Counted from the stretch's first letter, positions 8,409 to 18,124 are shown. The stretch: DNA of 64,000 nt from Guyparkeria sp. SCN-R1 (GCF_003932495.1 NZ_QZMT01000006.1:1-64000), one strand, 5' to 3'. The notes: generated from the sequence alone by a model not told the origin. A program made the numbers and translations.

Positions 8409-9197
8409 CTAGAACCACATTCTCACGCCGGCAACGAACCGCAGGTCGTCGGTGTCGTGGCCTTCCGCGCGGGCCAGGTCGGCGGTGTCGCCCAGCTGCT
8501 TCTTCCAGCGCACGCCGATGTAGGGGGCGAACTCGCGCTTGATCTCGTAGCGCAGTCGCAGGCCGGCCTTGACGTGGTTGACGCCCTGACCGACGCCGAA
8601 CTCCTCGACCTCCTGGAAGGCGAACGAGGTGCCGAAACGCGGCTGGAGGACCAGTCTCTGGGTGAGCAGGAAGTCGTACTCGGCCTCGAAGTCGACCGAG
8701 GCGTCGCCGTCTTCGCTGACTCGCAGGCTGGTGTCGATTTCGAACCAGTAGGGCGCCAGGCCCTCCAGGCCTACCACCGCAAATCCGCGGTCATGATTCG
8801 GGCCGGGGCCGTATTCGAGCTGGTAACCGACGCCGGCCTGCACGGACCAGTAGGGGGCGATCAGGCGGCCGTAGAGGAGATCGAGTGCTTCGATCTCACC
8901 ACCGTCGCCGCCGGAGACGACGTGTTCGCCTTCGCCCTTGACCACCAGTCGGTTGGTGTCGCCGCCGTACCAGCCCTTGAACTCCCAGTCGACGCTGTCC
9001 TCGTCGTCACCGGCGGCGTATTCCAGCCGGTCGAACAGCAGCACGCCGGTCTTCATGTCCGGGACGGGTGAATCCCAACCCTGTTCGCGGGCGTAGTCGC
9101 CCCGGCCATCGGCCCATGCCAATCCGGGGGCGAGGGCCAGTGCGCAGGCGGTAACCAACCATCGCGTCGGGTGTTTGATCGTCTTCTGCATAGTCAT
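8409..9197 (-). CDS. copB: Copper resistance outer-membrane protein CopB/PcoB
   Basis: Outer-membrane beta-barrel of 262 residues. The start chosen is the ATG at 9197, preceded by a good GGGAG ribosome site and beginning MTMQKTIKHPTRWL with a signal peptide cut after LAWAD; the open frame extends further upstream only because it overlaps copA. The mature part has the CopB features SPVPDMKTGVLLFDRLEY, the GWYGGDTNRLVVKGEGE strand and the C-terminal GVRMWF ending in Phe, typical for barrel assembly. The Met/His-rich N-terminal segment present in many CopB proteins is missing, so this is a short form. It lies 20 nt after copA in the same operon. Confidence 0.93.
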   Translation of the reverse strand: MTMQKTIKHPTRWLVTACALALAPGLAWADGRGDYAREQGWDSPVPDMKTGVLLFDRLEYAAGDDEDSVDWEFKGWYGGDTNRLVVKGEGEHVVSGGDGGEIEALDLLYGRLIAPYWSVQAGVGYQLEYGPGPNHDRGFAVVGLEGLAPYWFEIDTSLRVSEDGDASVDFEAEYDFLLTQRLVLQPRFGTSFAFQEVEEFGVGQGVNHVKAGLRLRYEIKREFAPYIGVRWKKQLGDTADLARAEGHDTDDLRFVAGVRMWF

Positions 9198-9217
9198 TGG
9201 TCTTTTTCTCCCGAGAT

Positions 9218-11143
9218 TCACGCCACGGACACGACACGGAACATGCCGGCGTCCATGTGATAGAGCAGATGGCAGTGGAAGGCCCAGTCGCCCTTGTGTT
9301 CCGGGGTGATCTGCGCGGAGACCATCTCGCCGGGCTTGAGCGACAGGGTGTGCTTGCGCGGCCGGTACTTGCCGTGACGGTTTTCCAGTTCCATCCACAT
9401 GCCGTGGAGGTGGATCGGGTGGTCCATCATGGTGTCGTTGACCAGGATCAGGCGCAGCCGCTCGTTGTGGTGGAAACGGATCGGGCCGTCGACCTCGGAG
9501 AACTTCTTGCCGTCGAACGACCACATGTAGCGCTCCATGTTGCCGGTCAGGTGCAGCTCGATCTCGCGCTCCGGTTCGCGCTCATCCGGCCACGGGGCCA
9601 GTGCCCGCAGGTCGTCATAGACCAGGACCTTGTGATCCTCGGTGCTTTCCAGGCCGATGCCGGGGTCGCTCATGCGATTCTGCGGGTTGCTGGCGACCAT
9701 GGCTGCGCCCGGGCCGTGATCATCGTGGCCGTGACTGATCTTGCGGCCGGCGAGGGGCCACTCGTAAGGCTCGTCATCGGCCATGTCCATGCCACCGGAA
9801 TCATCTTTCATGCCGGCCGAGTCGGCGCCATTCATGGCCTGGCCACCGCCGCTCATGTCGTGGCCGGCATGCGGGTCGCTAGCGTCGGAGGCCATTTCCT
9901 TGCCGCCGTTCATGTCGCCCGACATGTCGTTCTGGCCCATGTCCATGGCGCCGTGGTCCATGTCCATATCCATGTCTCCATGGTCCATGCCCATCGACTC
10001 CATGCCGCGTTCGGGCATGGGGCGGCGCTCGGGGATCTCGCCGCGCTCACCTTCCCGGGTGGCCAGGGTGGCGGCGGCATACCCGCTGCGATCCATGGCC
10101 TCGGCGAAGATGGTGTAGGCGCGATCCTCGGTCGGTTCGACGATCACGTCGTAGGTCTCGGCCACGCCGATCCGGAATTCGTCGACCGGCACGGGCTCGA
10201 TGTTCTGCCCATCGGCCTGCACCACGGTCATCTTCAGTCCGGGAACGCGCACGTCGAAGAAACTCATCGCCGAGCCGTTGATGACCCGCAGGCGCACCTT
10301 TTCACCGGGCTGGAACAGGCCGGTCCAGTTGTCGGCCGGTGAGCGGCCGTTGAGCAGGTAGGTGTAGGTGCTGCCGGTCACGTCGAGCAGATCACGAGAG
10401 CTCATGCGCATTTCGCCCCACATGGCCCGCTCGCGCATGGTCTGCTCCCAGCCCTTGCGCTTGATGTCCTCGAGCAGGTCCTGGACCGTGCGCTTCTGGT
10501 AGTTGTAATAGCCCTCGGCGACCTTGAGCTTGCGGAAGACGTCGTGCGGGTCCTCGAAGGTCCAGTCGGACAGCATCACCACGTATTCACGGTCATAGGC
10601 GAACGGCTCGGGGTCGGCCGGGTCGACGATCAGCGGGCCGTAATGGCCTTCCTGCTCCTGGAGCCCCGAGTGGCTGTGATACCAGTAGGTGCCGCTCTGG
10701 CGGACGGGGTAGTGGTATTCGAAGGTCTCGCCGGGCTTGATGCCGGGGAAGGTCACGCCCGGCACCCCGTCCATCTCGAACGGCAAAAGGATGCCGTGCC
10801 AGTGGATCGAGGTGTCCTCGTCGAGGTTGTTCGTCACGCGGATGCGCACGTCCCGGCCTTCCTTGAGGCGGATCAGCGGGCCGGGCACGGTGCCGTTGAC
10901 CGTGATCGGGCGCGCGTCCTTGCCGTCGATGGGCATCGGCGTGCGGTCGATGGTCAAGTTGACGATGTCGGTATCCCCATCGGCCTCTTTTTCGGCCTCG
11001 AGGTTGCCACTGCGGGGCCAGGCGAAGGCCGGCTGAAGGCCCCCCACACCGTAGAGGGCGGCGAGGACGCTCATGGAAGTCGCGTTGCGCAAGAACCGGC
11101 GGCGGGACAGCCCGTCGGCGGTTAGGGTGTTGTTAGACTTCAT
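9218..11143 (-). CDS. copA: Copper resistance multicopper oxidase CopA/PcoA
   Basis: Periplasmic multicopper oxidase of 641 residues, exported by Tat (RRRFLRN at 14-20). All copper motifs are visible: HWHGILLPFEMDGVPG and YHSHSGLQEQ in domain 1, HPIHLHGMW and the terminal HCHLLYHMDAGM with the type-1 Cys, His and Met ligands. Between domains 2 and 3 (about residues 375-455) there is a long Met/Asp/His-rich stretch (repeats of MDHGDMDMDM type) that probably binds Cu(I). It follows the cupredoxin gene by about 48 nt and precedes copB. Expression is probably CopR-controlled through the module at 11736-11773. Confidence 0.96.
   Translation of the reverse strand: MKSNNTLTADGLSRRRFLRNATSMSVLAALYGVGGLQPAFAWPRSGNLEAEKEADGDTDIVNLTIDRTPMPIDGKDARPITVNGTVPGPLIRLKEGRDVRIRVTNNLDEDTSIHWHGILLPFEMDGVPGVTFPGIKPGETFEYHYPVRQSGTYWYHSHSGLQEQEGHYGPLIVDPADPEPFAYDREYVVMLSDWTFEDPHDVFRKLKVAEGYYNYQKRTVQDLLEDIKRKGWEQTMRERAMWGEMRMSSRDLLDVTGSTYTYLLNGRSPADNWTGLFQPGEKVRLRVINGSAMSFFDVRVPGLKMTVVQADGQNIEPVPVDEFRIGVAETYDVIVEPTEDRAYTIFAEAMDRSGYAAATLATREGERGEIPERRPMPERGMESMGMDHGDMDMDMDHGAMDMGQNDMSGDMNGGKEMASDASDPHAGHDMSGGGQAMNGADSAGMKDDSGGMDMADDEPYEWPLAGRKISHGHDDHGPGAAMVASNPQNRMSDPGIGLESTEDHKVLVYDDLRALAPWPDEREPEREIELHLTGNMERYMWSFDGKKFSEVDGPIRFHHNERLRLILVNDTMMDHPIHLHGMWMELENRHGKYRPRKHTLSLKPGEMVSAQITPEHKGDWAFHCHLLYHMDAGMFRVVSVA
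9777..10020 (-). repeat. Met/His/Asp-rich low-complexity segment within copA
   Basis: The DNA codes for short imperfect repeats of the MDHG/MDMD/MSGD type in the copA product, giving repetitive CAT and CCATGTC triplets on the plus strand. Such stretches are known Cu(I)-binding extensions in PcoA/CopA/CueO proteins. Confidence 0.75.
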
Positions 11144-11191
11144 TGGATCTCCTCCGATTACGTCGAGAAGGACAGTTGAGGGGAATGCGTT

Positions 11192-11659
11192 TCATTGGGC
11201 CACGTCGATCCGGCCTTTCATGCCGGCTTCGAGGTGTCCGGGCAGCAGGCAGGCGAAGTCGATCCGTCCGGCCTGCGTGAATCGCCAGACCAGGTCGCCT
11301 GACTCGCCGGCGTCGAGCTGGATCATGTTTGGTTCGTCGTGGGCCATGCCGGGGTGCTGTCGCATTTCTTCGGCGTGGGCCTTCAGGTCCTCGATCGAGC
11401 CGATGACCATCTCGTGGGGTTGGTCGCCGGTGTTGATTACGCGGAAACGCACCGTTTCGCCCGCTTGCACGTCGATCGACGACGGCTCGAATCGCATTTG
11501 GTCGTCCATCCGCACTTCGATGTGGCGATCGACTTCGGCCATCTGTCCCGGCTCGCCTGTGGCCGTCCCGGCATCCCCATGACCGCCGGCGTGTTGACCT
11601 GCGGCGAGGGCCGCGAAGGGAAGCAAGAGCGAGGTGATCAGCGCGTGTCTCATTGCCAT
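11192..11659 (-). CDS. Periplasmic cupredoxin (plastocyanin/azurin-like)
   Basis: Secreted 155-residue blue-copper-type protein. A signal peptide (about 1-19, MAMRHALITSLLLPFAALA) and a His/Gly-rich linker precede one cupredoxin domain (about 48-155). The type-1 copper ligands can be read: His in DQPHEMVI, then Cys, His and Met in CLLPGHLEAGM. A His/Met-rich loop (HAEEMRQHPGMAHDEPNM) adds possible copper sites. It is the first gene of the operon cupredoxin-copA-copB, 77 nt downstream of the copper-response module. Likely a periplasmic copper chaperone or electron carrier for CopA. Confidence 0.88.
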   Translation of the reverse strand: MAMRHALITSLLLPFAALAAGQHAGGHGDAGTATGEPGQMAEVDRHIEVRMDDQMRFEPSSIDVQAGETVRFRVINTGDQPHEMVIGSIEDLKAHAEEMRQHPGMAHDEPNMIQLDAGESGDLVWRFTQAGRIDFACLLPGHLEAGMKGRIDVAQ

Positions 11660-11735
11660 CGGTCAGTTCCTCGTGGTTTCGACATTGCGTGCCGTGACGT
11701 TCTTGTTTCGATACGCATGACCTTACGCAGCCGGG

Positions 11736-11773
11736 CTGTCATGGACCTGACGGCGGGATTACGGTTTTGTCAT
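11736..11773 (-). promoter_or_regulatory. CopR/CusR-type operator module, copy A (cupredoxin-copAB)
   Basis: Four half-sites on the plus strand: CTGTCA 11736, CCTGAC 11746, GATTAC 11757 and TGTCAT 11768, with start-to-start spacing 10, 11 and 11 bp. The same four blocks with the same spacing recur at 13781-13818. The inner edge lies 77 nt from the cupredoxin ATG. The regular helical phasing suits an OmpR-family regulator, and the CopR/CusR-like protein encoded at 13879 is the natural candidate. Confidence 0.7.
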
Positions 11774-11937
11774 CTTTAGGGGTTGTCCGAGGCTTTCAGT
11801 TCAGCGGTTGGTTGTCGGCCTATACGACTACGACGTGGTTAGAGGAGAGGGGAGAGTGGGGCAGCAGGTGATGTCGGGATTGGTGCCGCCGTCCCGCAAG
11901 GCAATGGCCCCGATCAGGGTGGTCGAGGCCGGTGGGC

Positions 11938-12150
11938 TCAATCGAGTTCGTCCTTCATGCGTTGGTAGGTCTCCTTGTCGATCTCGCCTCGCGCGTAGCG
12001 GCGATCGAGAATCTCCCGGGGAGACGGCTCTCCTGAGGAACGGTCTTGCCTGGACATGGCGACCACCAGCCAGACGATCGCCGCGATGACTAGTATCCAG
12101 ATGACCCACATGAAGCCTCCGCCAAATCCCATGTAATGATCCCATCCCAT
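11938..12150 (-). CDS. Small SHOCT-domain membrane protein
   Basis: Protein of 70 residues from the ATG at 12150 (MGWDHYMGFGGGFMW), chosen because AGGAGAG lies just before it; a longer frame to 12189 has no support. One transmembrane helix (about 12-32, FMWVIWILVIAAIVWLVVAM) is followed by a short oligomerisation domain: EILDRRYARGEIDKETYQRMKDELD, given here only by its hallmark RYARGEI and YQRMK. SHOCT proteins with this layout are frequent in copper operons of Proteobacteria. It lies 56 nt downstream of the multicopper oxidase and is probably cotranscribed with it. Function unknown. Confidence 0.85.
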   Translation of the reverse strand: MGWDHYMGFGGGFMWVIWILVIAAIVWLVVAMSRQDRSSGEPSPREILDRRYARGEIDKETYQRMKDELD

Positions 12151-12205
12151 TTTCTTCTCTCCTGATAACGCTGAGCCGAGGCCCGCCACCCGCCGGCGAG
12201 TCGGT

Positions 12206-13708
12206 TCAGGAAACGGTGAAATGTCCCATCATTCCGGCATCCTCGTGTTCCAGGATGTGGCAGTGGTACATGAACGGCGTGTCCTGGCTGGCCGGCTGGG
12301 TAAAACGAACCGCGATCTCGGCACGGCCATCGACCAGCAGGGTGTCCTTCGCGCCTCGATTTTCCAGCCGGGGCGACTGCCCCGTCTCGTCGGCGAGCAC
12401 CTGGAAATGCACCCCATGGATGTGGAACGGGTGCATCAGCATGTCGCTCTCGATGGTCCAGTGCTCGATGGTGTCGAGCGCGATGTCCTCGTTGATGCGA
12501 TGCGGATCGAACGGCCGGCCATTGATGCCCATGGAGGGCCCGGAGCCGTCACCCATCATGCCCCGCATCATCGGCATGCCGCCGAGCATCATGTCGAGGC
12601 GGAAGTGGCGTCGACGATCGAAGGTTGCCGGCCGCGATGGCGCGGAGTCGCCCGTTGCGTCGGGGACCCGATCGACCCGGCCCTTGCGGCCATCGGGGTG
12701 GAACGACAGCACTCGTTGGTCGCCTTCGACCAGACCGGAGGCAAACGAGCGGATGTTGCTCATCATCCCCATCATGCCGGGGCCGCCCCGGTTTTGATCC
12801 GGGCCGGTGATCAGCGCCACCTCGCGCCCGTCGCGGAAATCCACCAGTACCTCGAAGCGTTCGCCCGGTGACAGGCGCAGTTCGTCGGTGGCCACCGGCT
12901 TTGGCCAGAACCCGGCGTCGCCCGCGATCACATGCATCGGGCGCCCGTCCTCGAAGCGCAGGTGGAAGATGCGGGCATTCGAGCCGTTGAGCAGGCGTAA
13001 CCGGACGATGGATTTAGGCACCGGGCTGCGGGGTTGTTCCGCGCCGTTGACGAACAGGCGGTCTCCCTGGAAACCGTGCATGCGATCGAACATGCTCAGC
13101 CGGTAATCCAAGCGGCCGGCGTCATCGAGGCGCCGGTCCTGGATCACCAGCGTCAGGTCATCGACGCCGTGTTCGTGTGGCACGCCCCGGTCGGCATCAC
13201 GCCCATCGTCGACCTGAAACACCCCGGCCAGGCCCGCGTAGACCTGGCGGGCCGTGTGCGGGAAGGTGTGGGCGTGAAACCAGGCCGTCGACGCCGGCTG
13301 ATCGATCGGCAGGACCGGCTCCCACAACTCTCCGGGGTCAATGGCCTGGTGAGGACCTCCATCGACGTCTCCCGGGATGAGCAGGCCGTGCCAGTGGGTG
13401 GCCAATGGCTCGTCGAGGTCGTTTTGTAGCCGAACGGCGACCTCCTGACCCTGACGCGCCCGGACGAACGGGCCGAGGTAGCCCTGGTTGTATCCGAGCG
13501 TCGGCGAGGGCGACCCGCCGGCAAAGGCCGTTTTGCCGGTCTGGGCATTGAGTGTCAGGCGTCCGCTCTCGGTGACGTCGAGGAGCTCGGGCATCGGCAA
13601 GACGGGACGGTTGCGGTTGGCTGCCTGGACGGGGTGGGCGGTGATCGAGCCCAGGCTTGCCGTGGCGGCCACCGCGACACTGTGCTTCAAGAAACGACGT
13701 CGATCCAT
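12206..13708 (-). CDS. CueO-like multicopper oxidase
   Basis: Second multicopper oxidase of the window, 500 residues, with a Tat signal (RRRFLK at 3-8). Copper motifs are [36 protein letters not shown] and [15 protein letters not shown]. Two Met-rich patches (GMMGMMSN and [14 protein letters not shown], about 320-400) resemble the Cu(I)-oxidising insert of CueO. It is smaller and differently organised from CopA, so the two are not recent duplicates. It is the first gene of a leftward pair with the SHOCT gene, 73 nt from the duplicated CopR-type module. Probable role: periplasmic cuprous oxidase. Confidence 0.93.
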   Translation of the reverse strand: MDRRRFLKHSVAVAATASLGSITAHPVQAANRNRPVLPMPELLDVTESGRLTLNAQTGKTAFAGGSPSPTLGYNQGYLGPFVRARQGQEVAVRLQNDLDEPLATHWHGLLIPGDVDGGPHQAIDPGELWEPVLPIDQPASTAWFHAHTFPHTARQVYAGLAGVFQVDDGRDADRGVPHEHGVDDLTLVIQDRRLDDAGRLDYRLSMFDRMHGFQGDRLFVNGAEQPRSPVPKSIVRLRLLNGSNARIFHLRFEDGRPMHVIAGDAGFWPKPVATDELRLSPGERFEVLVDFRDGREVALITGPDQNRGGPGMMGMMSNIRSFASGLVEGDQRVLSFHPDGRKGRVDRVPDATGDSAPSRPATFDRRRHFRLDMMLGGMPMMRGMMGDGSGPSMGINGRPFDPHRINEDIALDTIEHWTIESDMLMHPFHIHGVHFQVLADETGQSPRLENRGAKDTLLVDGRAEIAVRFTQPASQDTPFMYHCHILEHEDAGMMGHFTVS

Positions 13709-13780
13709 TTGAGTGCTCCCTTGGGTTGCCTTGTCCGAATGACTTTTCTGGCTACTTGCTCACGAAGGTAGCCCGGGGAG

Positions 13781-13818
13781 CTGTCAGGCGCCTGACCTGC
13801 GGATTACATCCTTGTAAT
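13781..13818. promoter_or_regulatory. CopR/CusR-type operator module, copy B (oxidase / copRS)
   Basis: CTGTCA 13781, CCTGAC 13791, GATTAC 13802 and TGTAAT 13813 repeat the blocks and the exact 10-11-11 spacing of copy A. The right half also forms a perfect dyad ATTACA-N4-TGTAAT (13803-13818). It lies 73 nt from the oxidase ATG on the left and about 60 nt from the regulator ATG on the right, so it could control both divergent units, including autoregulation. Confidence 0.72.
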
Positions 13819-13878
13819 GTTCGTGGGCCAGATCTCGCCAGGTGGCAGAATGACCGCAGTTTGTTCGGGAGCTGTCGA

Positions 13879-14559
13879 ATGAAAGTGTTGATCGTCGAGG
13901 ACGAGAGCAAGACGGGTCAGTACCTGCAGCAGGGACTGACCGAGGCGGGGTATACCGTCGATCTGTCGAGGGACGGAGTGGAGGGTCTGCATCTGGCGCT
14001 CACCGAGCCCTATGACCTGATGCTGCTCGACGTCATGCTGCCGGGCATGGATGGCTGGCAGATATTAGAGACCTTGCGCCGCGGCGGTCGAGACATGCCG
14101 ATCCTGCTGCTGACCGCGAAGGACCGGGTCGAGGATCGTGTGCGAGGTCTCGATCTGGGGGCCGACGACTACCTGATCAAGCCATTCGCCTTCTCGGAGT
14201 TGCTGGCGCGCGTGCGCACCCTCCTGCGTCGTGGCCGTGGCGAGCCGGAGCCCACGACGCTACAAGTGGCCGACCTGGAGCTCGACTTGCTCGGTCATCG
14301 GGCGACCCGCGCGGGCCAGCGCATTGACCTCACGGCCAAGGAATTCGCCCTGCTCGAGTTGTTCATGCGGCGTAAGGGCGAGGTGTTGCCCCGATCCCTG
14401 ATTGCCTCCCAGGTCTGGGACATGAACTTCGACAGCGATACCAATGTGGTCGAAGTCGCGGTACGCCGGTTGCGACGAAAGGTGGACGAGCCGTTCGATA
14501 CTCGTCTCATTCGCACCATCCGTGGCATGGGCTATGTCATGGAGGCCGAGCCGGCATGA
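13879..14559 (+). CDS. copR: Heavy-metal response regulator, CopR/CusR type
   Basis: OmpR-family regulator of 226 residues, beginning [16 protein letters not shown], a signature of CusR/CopR/PcoR/CzcR regulators. Receiver domain with EDE at 7-9, phospho-acceptor Asp51 ([14 protein letters not shown]) and LTAKD, then a winged-helix domain ending [12 protein letters not shown]. The ATG at 13879 gives the standard N-terminus; upstream extension of the frame is not real. It overlaps the kinase gene by 4 nt. Position between two copper operons and a duplicated operator supports copper control; Ag or Zn sensing cannot be excluded from sequence. Confidence 0.92.
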   Translation: MKVLIVEDESKTGQYLQQGLTEAGYTVDLSRDGVEGLHLALTEPYDLMLLDVMLPGMDGWQILETLRRGGRDMPILLLTAKDRVEDRVRGLDLGADDYLIKPFAFSELLARVRTLLRRGRGEPEPTTLQVADLELDLLGHRATRAGQRIDLTAKEFALLELFMRRKGEVLPRSLIASQVWDMNFDSDTNVVEVAVRRLRRKVDEPFDTRLIRTIRGMGYVMEAEPA

Positions 14560-15962
14560 AGCACCCGGCCTCCCTCACGACACGCCTGACACTGCTTTTT
14601 GTCCTGGTGTCATCGGCGGTACTGATTGGGCTTGCCTGGGTCCTGCACGCCGCGGTTGAACGCCATTTCGTGGAAATGGATCGCGGCATCCTCCAAAGCA
14701 AGGTGGAGGTGCTTGAACGTCTCCTGTCGCGTCCGCCGGCACAAGAGGAGCTCCCGGCCCTGCAGCAATCCGTCGATGAAATGTTTCGCAGCGATCCCGG
14801 GCTTCAGTTGTTTGTCGAGACGGCGGGCGGAAACGTGCTGCTGTCATCCACGGAAACCGCCTTTCCCGCCGACAGGATTCGGGCGCTGGCCGAGGGGAAA
14901 ACGCCCAGCGTGATTTCCTGGCAGGCGGATGAGTCTAGGTACCGGGGGCTGGTCAAGCGGATCGAGCCGGAGCTGGCCGACATTGATTCACTGATCGTGA
15001 CTGCCGCGATCAATATCGATCACCACGATCGCTTTATGGATCGCTACAGCCGCACCCTTTTTGTCTTTATCCCGATTGCCACCGTGTTCAGCGGGCTGCT
15101 GGGCTGGTGGGCTGCCCGGCGCGGGTTGTCGCCCTTGCGACTGATTCAGGAGCGCGCCGCGGCGGTCACGGCCAGCCAGCTGAGCCAGCGGTTGCCGGAG
15201 GATTCGGTGCCCCGTGAGCTGACCGGTCTGACCCATGAACTCAATTGCATGCTCGACCGGCTAGAAGAGGCCTTTCGGCGGCTATCCAATTTCTCCTCGG
15301 ATCTCGCCCATGAAATGCGCACGCCGGTCAGCAACCTGCTCACCCAGACCCAGGTTGTCCTCAGCCGTTCGCGCAGTGCTGCCGAGTACCAGGAAGTGTT
15401 GGCCTCGAGCGCCGAGGAGCTGGATCGATTGTCGCGGGTGATCAGTGACATGCTGTTTCTTGCCAAGGCGGAAAACGGCATGTCGACCCCCTCCACGCAG
15501 GAGCTTCGGTTGGACGAGGAAATCGCCGACCTGTTCGAATTTTACGATGCCCTTGCCGAGGAGGAGGGGGTGTCGCTTACCTCATCCGGACGTGCCGTCG
15601 TCCGCGGTAATCGACTGATGCTGCGCCGGGCGCTGAGTAACCTGCTGTCCAATGCGCTGCGCCACTCTCGGCCGGGCGGTCATGTCGGGGTGTTCATCCG
15701 TGACCGGGATGGGACAGTCGAGCTCACGGTCGAGAACGAGGGCGCGGCCATCCCTGCCGAAGAACTGCCGCGGCTGTTCGATCGGTTTTACCGGGGTGAT
15801 CCCGCTCGCAGCCGGGACGATACCGCCGGCGTGGGGTTGGGTCTCGCTATCACCCAGGCCTTGATTCGTGCCCATTCCGGCACGATTCGGGCGGAATCCG
15901 GCAAGGGGGTGACGCGTTTTGTCGTGGAACTGCCCCGGTCGGCGCCAATGCCTGCCGCCTGA
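14556..15962 (+). CDS. copS: Heavy-metal sensor histidine kinase, CopS/CusS type
   Basis: Membrane kinase of 468 residues cognate to the upstream regulator. TM1 about 12-32, periplasmic domain about 35-165, TM2 about 170-192 ([18 protein letters not shown]), HAMP about 193-245 (RRGLSPL), H-box [15 protein letters not shown] with His252, N-box [11 protein letters not shown], and ATP-lid motifs DRFYRGD and [12 protein letters not shown]. This is the heavy-metal sensor kinase arrangement. It ends 14 nt before a convergent gene. The periplasmic domain is the likely copper sensor; I see one His-His pair (NIDHHDRF) close to TM2 that could contribute. Confidence 0.92.
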   Translation: MKHPASLTTRLTLLFVLVSSAVLIGLAWVLHAAVERHFVEMDRGILQSKVEVLERLLSRPPAQEELPALQQSVDEMFRSDPGLQLFVETAGGNVLLSSTETAFPADRIRALAEGKTPSVISWQADESRYRGLVKRIEPELADIDSLIVTAAINIDHHDRFMDRYSRTLFVFIPIATVFSGLLGWWAARRGLSPLRLIQERAAAVTASQLSQRLPEDSVPRELTGLTHELNCMLDRLEEAFRRLSNFSSDLAHEMRTPVSNLLTQTQVVLSRSRSAAEYQEVLASSAEELDRLSRVISDMLFLAKAENGMSTPSTQELRLDEEIADLFEFYDALAEEEGVSLTSSGRAVVRGNRLMLRRALSNLLSNALRHSRPGGHVGVFIRDRDGTVELTVENEGAAIPAEELPRLFDRFYRGDPARSRDDTAGVGLGLAITQALIRAHSGTIRAESGKGVTRFVVELPRSAPMPAA

Positions 15963-15976
15963 CCGGGCGCGGTCGG

Positions 15977-16465
15977 TCAGTCCTTTGCGATACACCACTC
16001 GCCGCGATCGAAACTCTCCAGCGTGTGGCGCATTCGGCGCACGTGGCTGCCCCGCCAGAGGACTTTCTCGCACGTGGGGCAGTACCAGCCCTCCCGGGCG
16101 ATGGCCAGCGCCGTTTCCGGCACGCGATCGAGTTGGGCGGGCGTCGCCGGGAGCAGGGGTGTGTTGCAGTCCAGGCAGCGGCTGAACGGATGGTGCAGCC
16201 AATCGATCTCGAATCGAGCGGTCAGTTCGGCGGCAAGCTCGGTGGTCTCGTTGGCGTTGAGCAGCACGACGCGTCCGTCGCCGTTTCGAAAGCGGGCCAG
16301 GTGCCGATCCCGGGTGATCAGCCAGCGTTTCTCGACATCGGCCTGGGCGACCAGTGCACGGTCCTCGCTGCCCGGGGCGGCGATGGCGGTATCAAAGCCG
16401 GCGGCGCGCAGCCAGCGCCCCAGTCGCTGCAGCATTTCATCGCAGAGAAAGCGTGGCTCCGCCAT
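15977..16465 (-). CDS. Mut7-C RNase-domain protein
   Basis: Soluble protein of 162 residues made of one Mut7-C domain. The N-terminus (RFLCDEMLQRLGRWLRAAGFDT) carries the PIN-like acidic residue and helix; the middle has LITRDRHLARF; the C-terminus holds two CxxC-type zinc-ribbon pairs (RCLDCNTPL and WYCPTCEKVLWRGSH). Proteins of this family are presumed RNases but are little studied. Its start overlaps the 3' end of the asmA-like gene by 29 nt on the same strand, so the two are translationally linked. Confidence 0.88.
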   Translation of the reverse strand: MAEPRFLCDEMLQRLGRWLRAAGFDTAIAAPGSEDRALVAQADVEKRWLITRDRHLARFRNGDGRVVLLNANETTELAAELTARFEIDWLHHPFSRCLDCNTPLLPATPAQLDRVPETALAIAREGWYCPTCEKVLWRGSHVRRMRHTLESFDRGEWCIAKD

Positions 16466-17975
16466 GGTCGGTCACGGGTCGGTACGGTGTCTGTTGCCTG
16501 CCGGTAGTGTCCCAATCCGATGGGGCGGTCACGGAGCCTGCATAGAAGACCTCGCAGCTTTCATCGCCGCGTGAAATCGCGGCCAGTCCCCGTTGTAGCA
16601 GGCCGATCGGCGCGCCGAGAAGGGCTTCTATCAGGTTGGGTTCCTCGACCTGGGGCGCATCGAAGCTGCCGTGGACCTCCTGCGTCACGACCGGGCAGCC
16701 CTGCCGATCCACGACCGCCACGGTGGCCTGGTTGATCCGTCGCGACGGCAGATCGAGCGAGGCCTGGGCCGCGACACGATTGCGTGTGGTCGAGAGGGCG
16801 ACATCGCGGGTCCGGGCAGTACCCTCCTTGATGGTCCAGTCGGAGACCAGTTGGACCACCTGGGTCTGCTTGTCCTGGGCCCCGTCCAACATGCGCACGA
16901 AGTCGGACCCCTTGGTTGCCAGCAATGCGGCCGGGCCGAGGAAGATGACCGCGCCCGCATCCACGAGACTGAACCGCTGGGTACGCCGGTAATCGGCCAG
17001 TTCCGCGTCCAGGTCGACGCCGCGCAGTCGCAAGTCCCGTCCGCTCAGCTTCACCTCGCCCTGCAGGTGGCGCAGCACCGAGCCGGGTTCCACTTTGCTT
17101 GTCAGCGAGGCGGTCAGTTCCGCGCTGCCGGAGACACTACCGGCGGGCGCCCATTGTTCCGGCAGGTTGGCGAGTTGCAGGGAGTCGAAGGCAATCTCGA
17201 GCGTGGCATTCGCCGGCGAGTTGCGGAAATCCAGCGTGGCGTTCCCTTTTCCGCGGCTGTCGAGGAATGTCATTTGCCAGTCGTCCGTGGCAAACATACC
17301 GTCCTCCGCTGACCCCGACAGGGTCACGTCTGACAGGTGCAGGGTATTGAGGCGCACGGCATCGGCGGAGGCCGTCAGGTTCAACGACGTCTGCGCCAGC
17401 GCGTGCTCTCCCTCAGCCGGCCTCTGCCAATGCAGGTTGTCGAGGTCCAGGTCGAGACCGTTTATCGACATCTCCCGATCGCCTGCCGACGTCCGCCAAT
17501 GGATCTCGCCATCGCGGACGCGCAGGTCCAACGGCTCGTTCGGATCGCCACGCCCGGTATCGGTCGGCGTGCCACGCGCGGCCAAGGCCTCGAGGGTGCT
17601 TGGTGTCAGACGCGCAACCGGGGCATCCAGCCGCAAGGTTTCCGGTACCAGGTCACCGCTGATCAGGGGCCACCAGCGCATGGACAGGCTGATTGCTTCG
17701 AGCTCGCCGACCGGATCATCACCCGACCCGGGCGCCGGCCCTACCCTCACCTCGGTCGCGTGGAGGGTAGGGAGGGGCCAAAACCGTAACGAGACGTCGC
17801 CATCGACGTGCACCGGCAGACCCAGTTGATCGCTTGCCAGTTGCGTGACGCGCTCTCGCAATTCGTCGGCGGACCATAACCGTGCCGCGACGATGGCAAG
17901 CAGGATTAGACCCACCACGATTCCCGCTAGCACGATGACTAGCGAACGGACCGGGTGGCGAGTGATGGCGTTCAT
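16437..17975 (-). CDS. AsmA family envelope protein
   Basis: About 512 residues from the ATG at 17975 (MNAITRHPVRSLVIVLAGIVVGLIL), which gives the usual start with an N-terminal membrane anchor; the longer frame to 18068 is not favoured. An AsmA-type N-terminal domain (VTQLASDQLGLPVHVDGDVSLRFWPLPTLHATEVRVGPAPG) and a long beta-rich periplasmic body follow, ending with the conserved AsmA C-terminal block (KGSDFVRMLDGAQDKQTQVVQLVSDWTIKEG). AsmA-like proteins are bridge-like lipid-transfer proteins affecting outer-membrane lipid. Nothing in the neighbourhood narrows the role further. Confidence 0.88.
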   Translation of the reverse strand: MNAITRHPVRSLVIVLAGIVVGLILLAIVAARLWSADELRERVTQLASDQLGLPVHVDGDVSLRFWPLPTLHATEVRVGPAPGSGDDPVGELEAISLSMRWWPLISGDLVPETLRLDAPVARLTPSTLEALAARGTPTDTGRGDPNEPLDLRVRDGEIHWRTSAGDREMSINGLDLDLDNLHWQRPAEGEHALAQTSLNLTASADAVRLNTLHLSDVTLSGSAEDGMFATDDWQMTFLDSRGKGNATLDFRNSPANATLEIAFDSLQLANLPEQWAPAGSVSGSAELTASLTSKVEPGSVLRHLQGEVKLSGRDLRLRGVDLDAELADYRRTQRFSLVDAGAVIFLGPAALLATKGSDFVRMLDGAQDKQTQVVQLVSDWTIKEGTARTRDVALSTTRNRVAAQASLDLPSRRINQATVAVVDRQGCPVVTQEVHGSFDAPQVEEPNLIEALLGAPIGLLQRGLAAISRGDESCEVFYAGSVTAPSDWDTTGRQQTPYRPVTDHGGATLSLR

Positions 17976-18124
17976 GGCACGGCAACTTCCTCGCATGTTT
18001 GCCCAAGTGTAGGCAGGCGAGCGTGTTTCGACTGCATTTTTGACTGATCCGGTATCGATGGAGGTCACGTCTCGGGCTGGATGTGGGGGAGGCCGTGAAG
18101 ATTTTGCCTAATAGGTAACAGTAA

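Noticed and set aside
9198-9524. N-terminal extension of copB into copA
   Set aside because: The extension translates copA in another frame; the ATG at 9197 has a ribosome site and a proper signal peptide.
11808-12089. 93-codon plus-strand frame in the copper region
   Set aside because: Overlaps the SHOCT gene on the other strand; no domain and no ribosome site.
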